From Acidaminobacter sp. JC074 (GTDB taxonomy: Bacteria > Bacillota > Clostridia > Peptostreptococcales > Acidaminobacteraceae): 57,235 nucleotides of DNA. Of this stretch, positions 8,606 to 17,508 are shown piece after piece. How positions within the stretch are numbered: the first letter of the stretch is position 1; each line of letters starts with the position of its first letter. The position numbers were made by a program, and so were the translations under genes. The stretch is from assembly GCF_022496765.1 (NCBI RefSeq), contig NZ_VANV01000007.1:166893-224127 (forward strand), read 5' to 3'. Under the pieces are notes generated by a model, which searched no databases, was not told where the DNA came from, and saw only the letters and a program-made list of their open reading frames with translations.

Positions 8606-8967
8606 TGTGTATGAGAAGTTTCAAATTTAAGTACATTGATCATTCTAATATATTCGTTTCTAGAAATCTCACCTCGGTCAAGTTTTTCTTTAATTGACTT
8701 GATAATTGATTCCTTATCCGGTCCTTCTTTAACAGGACCAATCTTGTGGTATGAAACACCATCTAGATCTTCTACACCAGCGCCACATACACCGCATATC
8801 ATAAGATTGCGTGTCTTATATGGAAACAATGGTATAAAGAGTAGTGAGAAATAACGCTTCTCTTCTACATATTTAAATGGTCTTTCATGAGAACAAGACT
8901 TGCATTTACGAGGCTCAGTTTCACCGAGTACTTTATAATCACGTCTTCCAAATCCTAAAATAAACAT
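8602..8967 (-). CDS. Zinc-ribbon protein (zinc_ribbon_15-like)
   Basis: A 121-residue soluble protein with two knuckles, CKSCSHERP (about 22-30) and CGVCGAGV (about 58-65), plus a hydrophobic segment between them (YFSLLFIPLFPYKTRN). This matches the small zinc-ribbon family common in Firmicutes. Its C-terminal helix resembles a SHOCT-like module (IKEKLDRGEISRNEYIRMI). The function is unknown. It has its own promoter (8987-9014) and ends inside the distal CIRCE, so its 3' end is physically linked to heat-shock control. Confidence 0.75.
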   Translation of the reverse strand: MFILGFGRRDYKVLGETEPRKCKSCSHERPFKYVEEKRYFSLLFIPLFPYKTRNLMICGVCGAGVEDLDGVSYHKIGPVKEGPDKESIIKSIKEKLDRGEISRNEYIRMINVLKFETSHTH

Positions 8968-8986
8968 AAAACCTCCAACTGCTTAT

Positions 8987-9014
8987 ATAATAGCACAGAA
9001 TTTATCATTTACAA
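8987..9014 (-). promoter_or_regulatory. Promoter of the zinc-ribbon gene
   Basis: -35 TTGTAA (9009-9014), 16-bp spacer, -10 TATTAT (8987-8992) on the minus strand, just before the end of hemW. Confidence 0.6.
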
Positions 9015-9017
9015 CAT

Positions 9018-10136
9018 CTAATCTAAAAACTGTAAAAACACTTGATTGGATAGATCTCTCCCAAGAGAAGTTAATTTCAATCTTTTATCCGACCACTCAA
9101 GAAGTGCCTGGGCCATGAGTTTATGGATTTCATCTTTATATCTTGTCTCAAAGTCTAAGTCATATCTTTTATTTAATGCATCTATGTCAAGTCCTTTGTT
9201 GAGTCTTAAGCCCAGCATGATGTATTCAAACAAGTCTTCTTGAGGATCAATCTTGTCAGACCCTTTTACACCATGTCCTCTGGAACTTACTGACTGGTGG
9301 TAGTCTTCAAAATTAGAAAAGTTATAAAATCTTTCATTGTTCAAACAAGAATGTGCTCCTAAACCTAAGCCGATGTAATCCTTCTTCTCCCAATATACAA
9401 GATTGTGTTTACATTCAAAACCGACTTTAGAGAAATTTGATATTTCATATTGGTAATAATTATGATCAAGGAGTATCTTTTCTATTAAATGATACATGTC
9501 TCTATCAAGATCGTCATCTATTTCTGTAAGCTCGCCTGCTTCTAACTTTTTATAAAAGGCCGTGCCTTCTTCAAACTTCAAGCTGTAGGCAGATATATGA
9601 CTTGGTTCTAATCTGACCATCTTCTCTACTGTCTTTGAAAGCATCTCTCTTGTTTGACCTGGCAGACCAAACATCAAGTCCATATTGAAGTTATCAAAGC
9701 CAGCTTCCTTTATAAGTTTTACTGAATGATAAACGTCTCCTACATCGTGAATTCTATCCAATGTTTTTAAAGTATCATTATTAAGGGTTTGAACACCCAT
9801 ACTGATACGGTTGATGCCAGCTTTTTTATAATCAAGCAGATTCTCCAGTGTTAAAGTGCCCGGATTAGACTCCATAGAAATTTCTTGGCATGCTGACATA
9901 TCAAAATGATCATAAACGAGGGCCATCAGATCTATCATCTCTTGTCCAGATAATAAACTTGGTGTTCCGCCACCTATGAAAATTGAATGCACCTTTTTTC
10001 CACCATAATAAACAATCTCTTTTTTTAAGTCTTCCAAATAGGATTTCAACTGGTCTCTATCATATTCAAAAGAAACAAAATCACAGTAGCCACATTTTTT
10101 AACACAAAATGGGATGTGTATATACAAACTAATCAT
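9018..10136 (-). CDS. hemW: Radical SAM heme chaperone HemW (oxygen-independent coproporphyrinogen oxidase-like)
   Basis: A 372-residue radical SAM protein. The N-terminus YIHIPFCVKKCGYCDF holds the CxxxCxxC that binds the 4Fe-4S cluster, followed by GGGTPS and the ESNPGT segment. A C-terminal HemN-type domain contains NLVYWEKKDYIGLGLGAHS. HemW proteins transfer heme rather than oxidise coproporphyrinogen. The lepA-hemW order followed by hrcA-grpE-dnaK-dnaJ is classical for Firmicutes and supports the call. It lies 33 nt downstream of lepA. Confidence 0.93.
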   Translation of the reverse strand: MISLYIHIPFCVKKCGYCDFVSFEYDRDQLKSYLEDLKKEIVYYGGKKVHSIFIGGGTPSLLSGQEMIDLMALVYDHFDMSACQEISMESNPGTLTLENLLDYKKAGINRISMGVQTLNNDTLKTLDRIHDVGDVYHSVKLIKEAGFDNFNMDLMFGLPGQTREMLSKTVEKMVRLEPSHISAYSLKFEEGTAFYKKLEAGELTEIDDDLDRDMYHLIEKILLDHNYYQYEISNFSKVGFECKHNLVYWEKKDYIGLGLGAHSCLNNERFYNFSNFEDYHQSVSSRGHGVKGSDKIDPQEDLFEYIMLGLRLNKGLDIDALNKRYDLDFETRYKDEIHKLMAQALLEWSDKRLKLTSLGRDLSNQVFLQFLD

Positions 10137-10150
10137 TTTTCACCTATGGC

Positions 10151-10169
10151 AAAAGCCGCTAATGCGGCT
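10151..10169 (-). other. Hairpin at the lepA stop codon (weak terminator or attenuator)
   Basis: AAAGCCGC-TAAT-GCGGCTTT dyad adjoining the lepA stop, with only four U after it on the minus strand. It would partly terminate or stabilise between lepA and hemW. Confidence 0.5.
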
Positions 10170-11981
10170 TTATTTATCATCAAACTTAAGAACAGCTAAG
10201 AACGCCTCTTGAGGTACATCAACTGAACCTAACGATCTCATCTTCTTCTTACCTTCCTTTTGTTTCTCTAATAACTTCTTCTTACGAGAAATATCACCAC
10301 CGTAACACTTGGCAAGTACGTCTTTACGCATAGCCTTAATGGTTTCTCTGGCAATAACCTTGTTACCAATCGCTGCCTGAACAGGAATGGCAAACATGTG
10401 TCTAGGAATAACATCTTTTAATTTGTCACAAATCTGACGTCCTCTTGATTCTGCTTTTGTCTTATGAACAATCAATGAGAAGGCATCAATCAATTCCTTA
10501 TTAAGAAGAATATCCATCTTAACAAGATCACTTGGTACATACTCCTTGAACTCATAATCTAAGGATCCATAACCTTTTGTCTTAGACTTTAAGGCATCAA
10601 AGAAATCATAGATTACTTCGTTTAGTGGTAAATCATAGTGTAAGATGACACGTCTTGAATCAATGTAATCCATTGTCAGCATCACACCACGTCTATCTTG
10701 ACAAAGTTCCATAACATTACCAACAAACTCGTTTGGTACTATGATGTCGGCCTTTACAATCGGCTCTTCCATAACCTTGATTTCAGTTTGCTCAGGTAAG
10801 TTGGCTGGATTTTGAATATAAACAACCTCATCACTTGTTTTAGTTACCTTGTAGATAACACCTGGTGCTGTTGTAATGATATCTAAATCGAACTCTCTTA
10901 AAAGTCTTTGCTGGATGATTTCCATGTGTAAAAGACCTAAGAAACCACATCTAAAACCATAACCTAAAGCTAGTGAGGTTTCTGGCTCAAATGATAAAGC
11001 AGCATCGTTTAGCCTTAACTTGTCTAGCGCGTCTCTTATAAGCTCAAAGCTCTCACCTTCTGCTGGATAAACACCACAGTAAACCATTGAAGTGGCTTCC
11101 TTATAACCCGGCATTGGCTCTTTTGTAGGATTTTTAGCACTTGTAATTGTATCACCAACTTGGCAGTCACGAACATTTTTAATACTTGCCGTTACGTAAC
11201 CAACATCACCAGCTTTTAATTCTTTTACTGGTACTTGGTTAGGTGCACAAATACCAACTTCAACAACTTCTAGCTTGTTGCCCGTTGACATCATGATAAT
11301 TTCATCACCTTTTTTAACTGAACCATCTACAACACGTACATAAGCAATAGCACCCTTGTATTGGTCATAGATCGAGTCAAAGATCAAAGCCTTTAAAGGT
11401 GCTTTCTCATCACCATTTGGGGCTGGCAGCTCCGTTACAATCTGTTCTAGCACTTCTCCAATATTCACATTGTTCTTAGCTGAGATTCTTGGCGCATGGT
11501 CAGCTGGAATACCAACAATGTCTTCTATTTCCTCAATAATCTCTTCTGGTCTTGCTGCCGGTAAATCGATTTTGTTAAGAACCGGTAGCATTTCTAAGCC
11601 CTGCTCATCTGCTAAGTATACATTAGCTAAAGTCTGTGCTTCTACACCTTGAGCTGCATCTACAACCAGTACAGCCCCTTCACAGGCAGCAAGCGATCTC
11701 GAAACTTCATATGTGAAGTCGACATGGCCCGGCGTATCAATTAGATTTAAAGTATAAGTTTCGCCATCTTTCGCTGTATAGTTCAAACGTGTTGTTTGAA
11801 GCTTAATTGTGATACCTCTTTCTCTTTCAAGTTCCATGGTATCAAGTATCTGCTCTTTCATCTCCCTTTCGGTTAATGCACCTGTGTTTTGAATCAGTCT
11901 ATCTGCTAAAGTAGATTTACCGTGATCAATATGAGCAATGATACAAAAGTTCCTTATTTTACTCTGTCTTTCTGACGACAT
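10170..11981 (-). CDS. lepA: Elongation factor 4 (LepA), ribosome back-translocating GTPase
   Basis: Translational GTPase acting on the ribosome. The start is taken at 11981 ([12 protein letters not shown]) because AGGAGGAAAA sits directly upstream. A longer frame beginning at 12008 would place the SD inside the gene. G motifs: AHIDHGKST (G1), RGIT (G2), DTPGH (G3) and NKID (G4). EF-G-like domains and the LepA-specific C-terminus ([39 protein letters not shown]) follow. Length of about 603 residues is usual. Confidence 0.97.
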   Translation of the reverse strand: MSSERQSKIRNFCIIAHIDHGKSTLADRLIQNTGALTEREMKEQILDTMELERERGITIKLQTTRLNYTAKDGETYTLNLIDTPGHVDFTYEVSRSLAACEGAVLVVDAAQGVEAQTLANVYLADEQGLEMLPVLNKIDLPAARPEEIIEEIEDIVGIPADHAPRISAKNNVNIGEVLEQIVTELPAPNGDEKAPLKALIFDSIYDQYKGAIAYVRVVDGSVKKGDEIIMMSTGNKLEVVEVGICAPNQVPVKELKAGDVGYVTASIKNVRDCQVGDTITSAKNPTKEPMPGYKEATSMVYCGVYPAEGESFELIRDALDKLRLNDAALSFEPETSLALGYGFRCGFLGLLHMEIIQQRLLREFDLDIITTAPGVIYKVTKTSDEVVYIQNPANLPEQTEIKVMEEPIVKADIIVPNEFVGNVMELCQDRRGVMLTMDYIDSRRVILHYDLPLNEVIYDFFDALKSKTKGYGSLDYEFKEYVPSDLVKMDILLNKELIDAFSLIVHKTKAESRGRQICDKLKDVIPRHMFAIPVQAAIGNKVIARETIKAMRKDVLAKCYGGDISRKKKLLEKQKEGKKKMRSLGSVDVPQEAFLAVLKFDDK

Positions 11982-12053
11982 TTTTCCTCCTACATATCTA
12001 AAATACAACTATTTAACCCATTAGTTATACTTAACTTCATTCAGTACCTATCA

Positions 12054-12082
12054 ATAATATAATAATTCTAAAAAAAAATCAA
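12054..12082 (-). promoter_or_regulatory. Promoter of lepA-hemW
   Basis: -35 TTGATT (12077-12082), 17 bp, -10 TATTAT (12054-12059) on the minus strand, divergent from and close to the rpsT promoter. Confidence 0.6.
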
Positions 12083-12091
12083 TTATTATGC

Positions 12092-12120
12092 TTGCATTAG
12101 AATCGAAAAAGTGATATTAT
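12092..12120 (+). promoter_or_regulatory. Promoter of rpsT
   Basis: -35 TTGCAT (12092-12097), 17 bp, -10 TATTAT (12115-12120). The SD GAGGGGGTG follows at 12141-12149. Confidence 0.8.
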
Positions 12121-12156
12121 ACTTTTGTTAATCACGTATAGAGGGGGTGAATCACT

Positions 12157-12414
12157 GTGGCAAATATTAAGTCAGCAAAAAAGAGAACTAAAGTAATCGC
12201 TAAGAAAACTGCTAACAACAGAATTAGAAAGTCTATCATCAAGACAGCTGAAAGAAGATTCTTCGAAGCTATCGAAGCTGGTGACAAAGAATTAGCATTA
12301 GAAAGATTTAAGGTTGCTGAAAAGGCAATCGATAAAGCAGCTTCAAAGAACGTACTTCATAAGAACGCTGCTGCTAGAAAAGTTTCTAGATTAGCAAAAC
12401 AATTAAACGCGTAA
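12157..12414 (+). CDS. rpsT: 30S ribosomal protein S20
   Basis: An 85-residue basic protein that binds 16S rRNA early in 30S assembly. The sequence is typical: ANIKSAKKRTKV at the N-terminus, then RNAALKS-type helices (NRIRKSIIKTAERRF) and a C-terminal HKNAAARKVSRLAKQL. The start is GTG at 12157, eight nt after a very strong SD. The gene stands alone on the plus strand with its own promoter and terminator, divergent from lepA, an arrangement common in Firmicutes. Confidence 0.98.
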   Translation: MANIKSAKKRTKVIAKKTANNRIRKSIIKTAERRFFEAIEAGDKELALERFKVAEKAIDKAASKNVLHKNAAARKVSRLAKQLNA

Positions 12415-12457
12415 ACCGTCAGATTCCCCAAACCGTGTTTAATTATAACGAAAGTTG

Positions 12458-12485
12458 AGCGTACCCTATCTAGGTACGCTTTTTT
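12458..12485 (+). terminator. Terminator of rpsT
   Basis: AGCGTACC/GGTACGCT stem (12458-12465, 12473-12480) with a TTTTTT tail. Confidence 0.92.
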
Positions 12486-12511
12486 GCTGCAAAAAAATCC
12501 GATTGCTCGGA

Positions 12512-13549
12512 TTATATTTGGTAAGAACATTCTATAATTAAGGTTTCTACAGCTAAAACAGAATCAATGGCTGTGGACTTCATCTTGTAGTCTAAGTCAG
12601 AGCATTTAGTTAAAATCTTAGTAAGGGTCTTAGAGTCAAAGCGATGAATCTGTCTCATGATCGATTTAACAGCATAGGGGTGGGCACCTAATAGTTTGGC
12701 AATGGTGGCCTGATTATAGCCCTCATCTGCCAACATCTTTATCTTCTTTAACATACGAAACTGTCTGCACACCATAGAAAAAATAACTTGTATAGGCTCA
12801 CCTTTTCTAAGGATCTCATGCATAATCGAAATGGCTGTTTCAGCTTTTTTTTGCCCTACTGCATCGACCATATGGAATATATCAGAATCTAGAGGTTTTT
12901 TAACGTACTTGTCAATGTCATCTGTTTCTACGTTTTTTCTATCAATCATAGATGAGCAAATCATTCTAATTTCATTGTCTACATCTAATAGGGTCTTAGA
13001 AGACTGTTTATCCAAATAAGCCATTCTATCTACTAAATAGGCTAAATTTCTTCTGTCTATATCCTTCTTGTATGACTTGATCTTTTTATGCATCCATTTA
13101 GAGAAAATACCGGCATCTAACTTGCCATACTCAACCACACGACCATTTTTGCCGATATCTTTGGTAATCTTTTTTCTCTTGTCGATGGCTTGATTAGAAA
13201 TAAAGAAAAGTTTAGTTGACTCTAATGGTGTCGAAAAATACTCCAAAAGTCTTTTCTCATGCGCATCTGACAGGTTGGCTTTTTTACTCCTGAAGAAGGT
13301 CGCATTTTTAACAATCACTATCTTCACTTCATTGAAAAAAGGAACTGTCTCACATGCATCTAAAATCTCATCCACATCTGATTTATCACCATCAAATACA
13401 ACGAGGTTAAAATCCCTATAAGCATCCGGCACATATTTATCAATCATCTTATCTACGAACTGGTCGATTAAGTAACGTTCCTGTCCATAAAATAGATAGA
13501 GCGGTTTTAATCCATTTTTTATATCATTATCAAATACTTCAAATCCCAT
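12512..13549 (-). CDS. holA: DNA polymerase III subunit delta
   Basis: Clamp-loader subunit that opens the beta clamp. 345 residues. The N-terminal part contains the family motif PLYLFYGQERYLIDQF (degenerate P-loop region), FNLVVFDGDKSD, and the C-terminal helical collar (GEPIQVIFSMVCRQFRMLKKIKML). It is convergent with rpsT and 42 nt downstream of comEC, the usual comEC-holA-rpsT neighbourhood in Firmicutes. Confidence 0.93.
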   Translation of the reverse strand: MGFEVFDNDIKNGLKPLYLFYGQERYLIDQFVDKMIDKYVPDAYRDFNLVVFDGDKSDVDEILDACETVPFFNEVKIVIVKNATFFRSKKANLSDAHEKRLLEYFSTPLESTKLFFISNQAIDKRKKITKDIGKNGRVVEYGKLDAGIFSKWMHKKIKSYKKDIDRRNLAYLVDRMAYLDKQSSKTLLDVDNEIRMICSSMIDRKNVETDDIDKYVKKPLDSDIFHMVDAVGQKKAETAISIMHEILRKGEPIQVIFSMVCRQFRMLKKIKMLADEGYNQATIAKLLGAHPYAVKSIMRQIHRFDSKTLTKILTKCSDLDYKMKSTAIDSVLAVETLIIECSYQI

Positions 13550-13591
13550 AATTGTCCTTTCTGTACTTCATTATCTTACACCAATTACGGT

Positions 13592-15631
13592 CTAATTTAA
13601 AGTCTTTATAAAGTAAATGTTAAAAGGTAGAATCCAAACTTTGACACAACCATCAAGGGTCTTATAAATGGGGATATTTCTTGATTCGTAGCGATTTAAG
13701 ACAGTCTGTGATGGATGACCATAATTATTCTTTCCAACGCATATAAGGGCATTATCTGGTGATAAAGCATCTATAAAGTCAGGTGTTGATGATGAAGTCG
13801 ATCCATGATGAGGGACCTTTAAAATATCTACTGGTTTAAGATTCAGCCTTTCTTCAACTTCCGCTTCTATATCTCCTGTTAAAAAGACAGTGGTATCATA
13901 GACTGTCAAGTAACCGATCAATGAGGCGTTGTTGTATGTATCACCTATAGGATAATCTAGGCATTCAAATTGACAGAAGGAAAAGTCAAAGACTTGATCT
14001 CTACAGGGGATTTTTTCTGAAACAAGTAAGTCATAAAAGTCTTCTTTTTCTTCATTGGGTCTTTTATATAGAAGCTTGCTTTTATAAGTCATTTCAGGAA
14101 TTTGTGTCAAACCGCCTAAATGGTCCATATCACTATGCGACAGCATCACAAGGTCAACAGAGCTAATCCCCTGCTTTAAAAGAACATCCCTAATCAAGAC
14201 ATTTTCAGTTTTGCGACCTCCATCTATTAAGAGTGTGTCAAAGCCTTTTCTAACAAGCATACAGTCTCCTTGACCTATATCAAAGAAATAGATTTCTACA
14301 ACAAGGCTATAATAGATGATCATGCAAATCATAAGACATACAATCATATAGACCATAGGCCTTCTAAACTTCTTTTCTCGATATAGCATGAGGACCATAT
14401 AGAAGCTTATAACCCATATCATATGAAAGGAAGGCAAGGTCAGTTGAAAACCCGACATTCCAGAAAAGAAAATGTTAATTTTATCAATAAAACCATAGAT
14501 AAAATCTGCAAAATAGAGAAGCATCTCCAAAGGACAAAGTACATATAAAAGTAAGGCATACAAAACCCATGTAATTAAAAACACTGAAAACACATTGCAA
14601 ACAAAGCTCAATAAATGAATGGTATTCTGATGATAGATTGTAAGTGGCAACATGCCTAGCTGAATAACCATAGGTAAAAGTATAAGCGCAAAATATTTCG
14701 GGGTATGCTTAAATAGAGGTTTATAAATAACTTCTATGACCAAGACCGCACAGAAAGAATACTGAAAACCTGTATGGTAAATCACATAAGGATTTAAGAT
14801 CATCATAATGAGTGATAAAAGACCTATGGACTGAAGGAGGTCGTACTTGCGGTCGGATAGATAAGCTACATATCCCAAAACAAGCATGATAAAAGCCCTA
14901 AGACCCGATATAGGATAATTGATCATAGCCACATATAAAAATACCATGATCAGAGACAACCACCTGCCTCTTGTCTTATTAAAGAAACTTATAAGGCCAT
15001 ATAAAAGACCATAGATCAAACCGATGTGAAGACCAGAAATCGCCAGTATATGGCTGGTTCCATTCTTATGATAAATCTTTTGATCCAGATCAGATTTATC
15101 TGCATAAACAAGGGCCTTATAGACACCTTGATAAGGTGAACTTGCAAAGTCTCTTCTAGGTAGCTTTAAGGTTTTATGAGATTCTATCAACTCTAAGTGA
15201 CAATTATCAGACTCAAGTACATCTACAAAACCTAAAGACCTCAAATACTTCTTATATGAAAATGTATTTGGATTCTGATAAAAAAATTGATATTTGTCAT
15301 AGGTCACCCTGTACTCGCCTGCAAGCAAGTCCATGTCAGATTTAAGTAGCACGCGGTAGCCGTCAAACTCTAGTTGATAGTCAGCCCCATAAGCCTTCAA
15401 AGCAACTTCTTTATCTTTTGTCTCTAAGATTTGATAAGAATCATATCTAAAGTCCTGATACATCAAAGATACAATGATAAGAAGCATCAAAATTGAACCT
15501 AATAATCTGAACGACTTCTTTAAATAAACAAAGCACAAAATGATGGGTATAAACATCAAAATAAAATGAAGTTTGAATAAAAGGATGGTTAATAAACCCA
15601 TGGCAGCTGTAAAAGTGAATGTTCTTTTCAT
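13592..15631 (-). CDS. comEC: DNA internalization competence protein ComEC/Rec2 family
   Basis: Inner-membrane channel for single-stranded DNA uptake. 679 residues: two N-terminal TM segments, an extracytoplasmic OB-like domain (about 60-170, with SYQILETKDKEV), the Competence domain with many TM helices starting at NGTSHILAISGLHIGL, and a C-terminal metallo-beta-lactamase domain (DIGQGDCMLVRKG, HSDMDHLGG, VPHHGSTSS). Both halves look intact. No comEA or other competence gene is in the window, so functional competence cannot be judged. It is followed by holA. Confidence 0.93.
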   Translation of the reverse strand: MKRTFTFTAAMGLLTILLFKLHFILMFIPIILCFVYLKKSFRLLGSILMLLIIVSLMYQDFRYDSYQILETKDKEVALKAYGADYQLEFDGYRVLLKSDMDLLAGEYRVTYDKYQFFYQNPNTFSYKKYLRSLGFVDVLESDNCHLELIESHKTLKLPRRDFASSPYQGVYKALVYADKSDLDQKIYHKNGTSHILAISGLHIGLIYGLLYGLISFFNKTRGRWLSLIMVFLYVAMINYPISGLRAFIMLVLGYVAYLSDRKYDLLQSIGLLSLIMMILNPYVIYHTGFQYSFCAVLVIEVIYKPLFKHTPKYFALILLPMVIQLGMLPLTIYHQNTIHLLSFVCNVFSVFLITWVLYALLLYVLCPLEMLLYFADFIYGFIDKINIFFSGMSGFQLTLPSFHMIWVISFYMVLMLYREKKFRRPMVYMIVCLMICMIIYYSLVVEIYFFDIGQGDCMLVRKGFDTLLIDGGRKTENVLIRDVLLKQGISSVDLVMLSHSDMDHLGGLTQIPEMTYKSKLLYKRPNEEKEDFYDLLVSEKIPCRDQVFDFSFCQFECLDYPIGDTYNNASLIGYLTVYDTTVFLTGDIEAEVEERLNLKPVDILKVPHHGSTSSSTPDFIDALSPDNALICVGKNNYGHPSQTVLNRYESRNIPIYKTLDGCVKVWILPFNIYFIKTLN

Positions 15632-15667
15632 AATTTAACCTCTACCATATTTTACCATATTGTTGAT

Positions 15668-15694
15668 AAAAAAAGAAATGGTAATTACCATTTC
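15668..15694 (-). terminator. Terminator of the YibE/F-like gene
   Basis: GAAATGGTAATTACCATTTC dyad (15675-15694) followed by seven U on the minus strand, directly after the stop codon. Confidence 0.88.
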
Positions 15695-16786
15695 CTAGGA
15701 TTGTCTAAATCGTTTGTCCTTAATCAGAAATACAGAAACCAGAGCAGTCAGTGGAATTGTAGCCACTAGACCAATGGATCCTGATAAGGAACGAATAATC
15801 TCTGTTGCTACAACATCTAAGTTGACCAGTCTAGACAGATTATCACTGGCTGCTGTAAATAGCAACATAAGGGCAAGTGATGAACCTGCATAGGCAAGTA
15901 TCAAGGTGTTGGCCATGGTGCCCATAATGTCTCTACCGACTCTCATACCAGATGAAAAAAGTTCTCTAGCAGACAAGTTAGGATTGACATTATGAAGTTC
16001 ATCTATAGAGGATGCTATAGACATGGCAACGTCCATAACAGCACCTAGTGTACCTAATAGAATAGCTGCAAAGAGTAGCTGTCTAAAGTCTATTTTATCT
16101 CCTAAAAGGGTTAAAAGCATGATGGCTTCTTCCATAGCCATCCCTGTTAGATGTGCTTGATTACTAACTACAATGGCAATACCACCTGATAAAACAACAC
16201 CAAATGTTGTACCAATGATGGCAGCAAGTGTCTTTTTAGTCAAACCTGAAATAACAGTCACTGTTATCACAGTGATAAACATGGCTACAACAACTGTCAC
16301 CCATATAGCGTTATGACCTCTGACCAATAATGGTAACTCAACGAAAAATATAAAGAAAACTGTCACACCTAGAGTGAAAATGGTCTTTATACCATGCAGT
16401 TTCCCAACAATTAAAAGAGCTGCAATGAACACTAACAACAAGAAGATAATATGACGGTCTCTTTCATGACTTGTAATATAAGCGATCTTAGAACCATCTG
16501 AGTACTTATCTATTTGTAATAGGACTCTTTGTCCTACTTCTACTTCAATATCTGTTACATAGGAATCTGATAAGCCATTCTCTATTTGTACAACTTCATC
16601 TTTATATTCACCGGATAAAATCTTCACATCGACATATTGTATTTTAGTGATGTAAGAATTATCGGATTCGACTTCTTCAACTGCTAGTACCTCTCCTTTT
16701 TCAAAAATGCTTTCAAAGGTATCTTCAGCATAAACACATGTTAAGGTCATCATCATCATGACCAGGATTAGTAATATTTTTTTCAT
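15695..16786 (-). CDS. YibE/F-like family membrane protein
   Basis: 363 residues. A signal peptide or first TM (1-20) is followed by a small extracytoplasmic beta domain (about 25-110, GEVLAVEEVESDN) and eight or so TM helices. Family features are the LHGIKTIFTLGVTVFFIFF segment and GAVMDVAMSIASSIDEL. YibE/F proteins are widespread in Gram-positive bacteria and their molecular role is not established. I call the family, not a function. Terminated on both sides, so probably monocistronic. Confidence 0.85.
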   Translation of the reverse strand: MKKILLILVMMMMTLTCVYAEDTFESIFEKGEVLAVEEVESDNSYITKIQYVDVKILSGEYKDEVVQIENGLSDSYVTDIEVEVGQRVLLQIDKYSDGSKIAYITSHERDRHIIFLLLVFIAALLIVGKLHGIKTIFTLGVTVFFIFFVELPLLVRGHNAIWVTVVVAMFITVITVTVISGLTKKTLAAIIGTTFGVVLSGGIAIVVSNQAHLTGMAMEEAIMLLTLLGDKIDFRQLLFAAILLGTLGAVMDVAMSIASSIDELHNVNPNLSARELFSSGMRVGRDIMGTMANTLILAYAGSSLALMLLFTAASDNLSRLVNLDVVATEIIRSLSGSIGLVATIPLTALVSVFLIKDKRFRQS

Positions 16787-16827
16787 AGGCCTCCTTGTCT
16801 ACCCCTCACTTATTTTATCATGAATGG

Positions 16828-16851
16828 AAAAAAAAATCGCCTTTCGGCGAT
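16828..16851 (-). terminator. Terminator of the ECF S-component gene
   Basis: ATCGCC-TTTC-GGCGAT stem (16836-16851) followed on the minus strand by a long U run. Confidence 0.9.
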
Positions 16852-16853
16852 GA

Positions 16854-17396
16854 TTATTCGTACATATTTTCGAACGGTTCCTTTAAAGGTACGTAGAGTA
16901 AAATCGATACTACAGCACCAAATAAAGCTTGTAATGCATTCCAAGGTAAACCAAATGCTGCGTATGCCATTGGTGTTGCACCTTCTGCATCTACGATTAA
17001 GAGATTAGCAAGTAGTAAATCTGTTACAAAGTAACCGCCTGCTACTATGACAACTGCTGCAATCACATGATAGATAATTCTAAATACGCCACCTGACTTT
17101 ACTTGACCAGCAAAATTTTTGTAGACCATACCAATAAAAAATGCTAAAGCAGCTTTTACTAATAACGTTGGTATCATATAGTGAGCATAACCACCTGCAA
17201 AGTCAGCCAAGGCTGAACCCGCGCCACCTGCTATTGCCCCAAATACTGGCCCCAATAACATACCAGCCAACATGACTACTGAATCACCTAAATGTACATA
17301 TCCCCAACCTACAGAGATTGGAATTTTTATCATTGATGTTGCTACAAAACACAAAGCAATAAAAATTGCTGTAAATACAATATTCTTTATTTTCAT
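16854..17396 (-). CDS. ECF transporter S component (substrate-binding membrane subunit)
   Basis: 180 residues, five to six TM helices. The N-terminus (MKIKNIVFTAIFIALCFVATSMIKI), HLGDSVVMLAGMLLGPVFGAIAGG and the LPWNALQALFGAVVS segment are typical of DUF1393/ECF-ribofla_trS-like S components that capture a vitamin or vitamin precursor. The energising EcfA/A'/T module is not in the window, consistent with a group-II ECF system that shares a module encoded elsewhere. The upstream leader has only a short hairpin and no riboswitch I recognise, so the substrate is unknown. SD AGGAGGGG. Confidence 0.8.
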   Translation of the reverse strand: MKIKNIVFTAIFIALCFVATSMIKIPISVGWGYVHLGDSVVMLAGMLLGPVFGAIAGGAGSALADFAGGYAHYMIPTLLVKAALAFFIGMVYKNFAGQVKSGGVFRIIYHVIAAVVIVAGGYFVTDLLLANLLIVDAEGATPMAYAAFGLPWNALQALFGAVVSILLYVPLKEPFENMYE

Positions 17397-17469
17397 AAGC
17401 CCCTCCTAAATTCTGAAATCAGAATATCACGCAAGGCATTGTATGTAAATAAAATCATGACAATATAAG

Positions 17470-17503
17470 AAAAACCATACAATTTCTCAAAAATTGTATG
17501 GTT
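17470..17503 (-). terminator. Terminator after the 17509-18906 gene
   Basis: Thirteen-bp perfect stem AACCATACAATTT/AAATTGTATGGTT (17473-17485, 17491-17503) followed by UUUUUC on the minus strand. Confidence 0.9.
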
Positions 17504-17508
17504 ACAAT

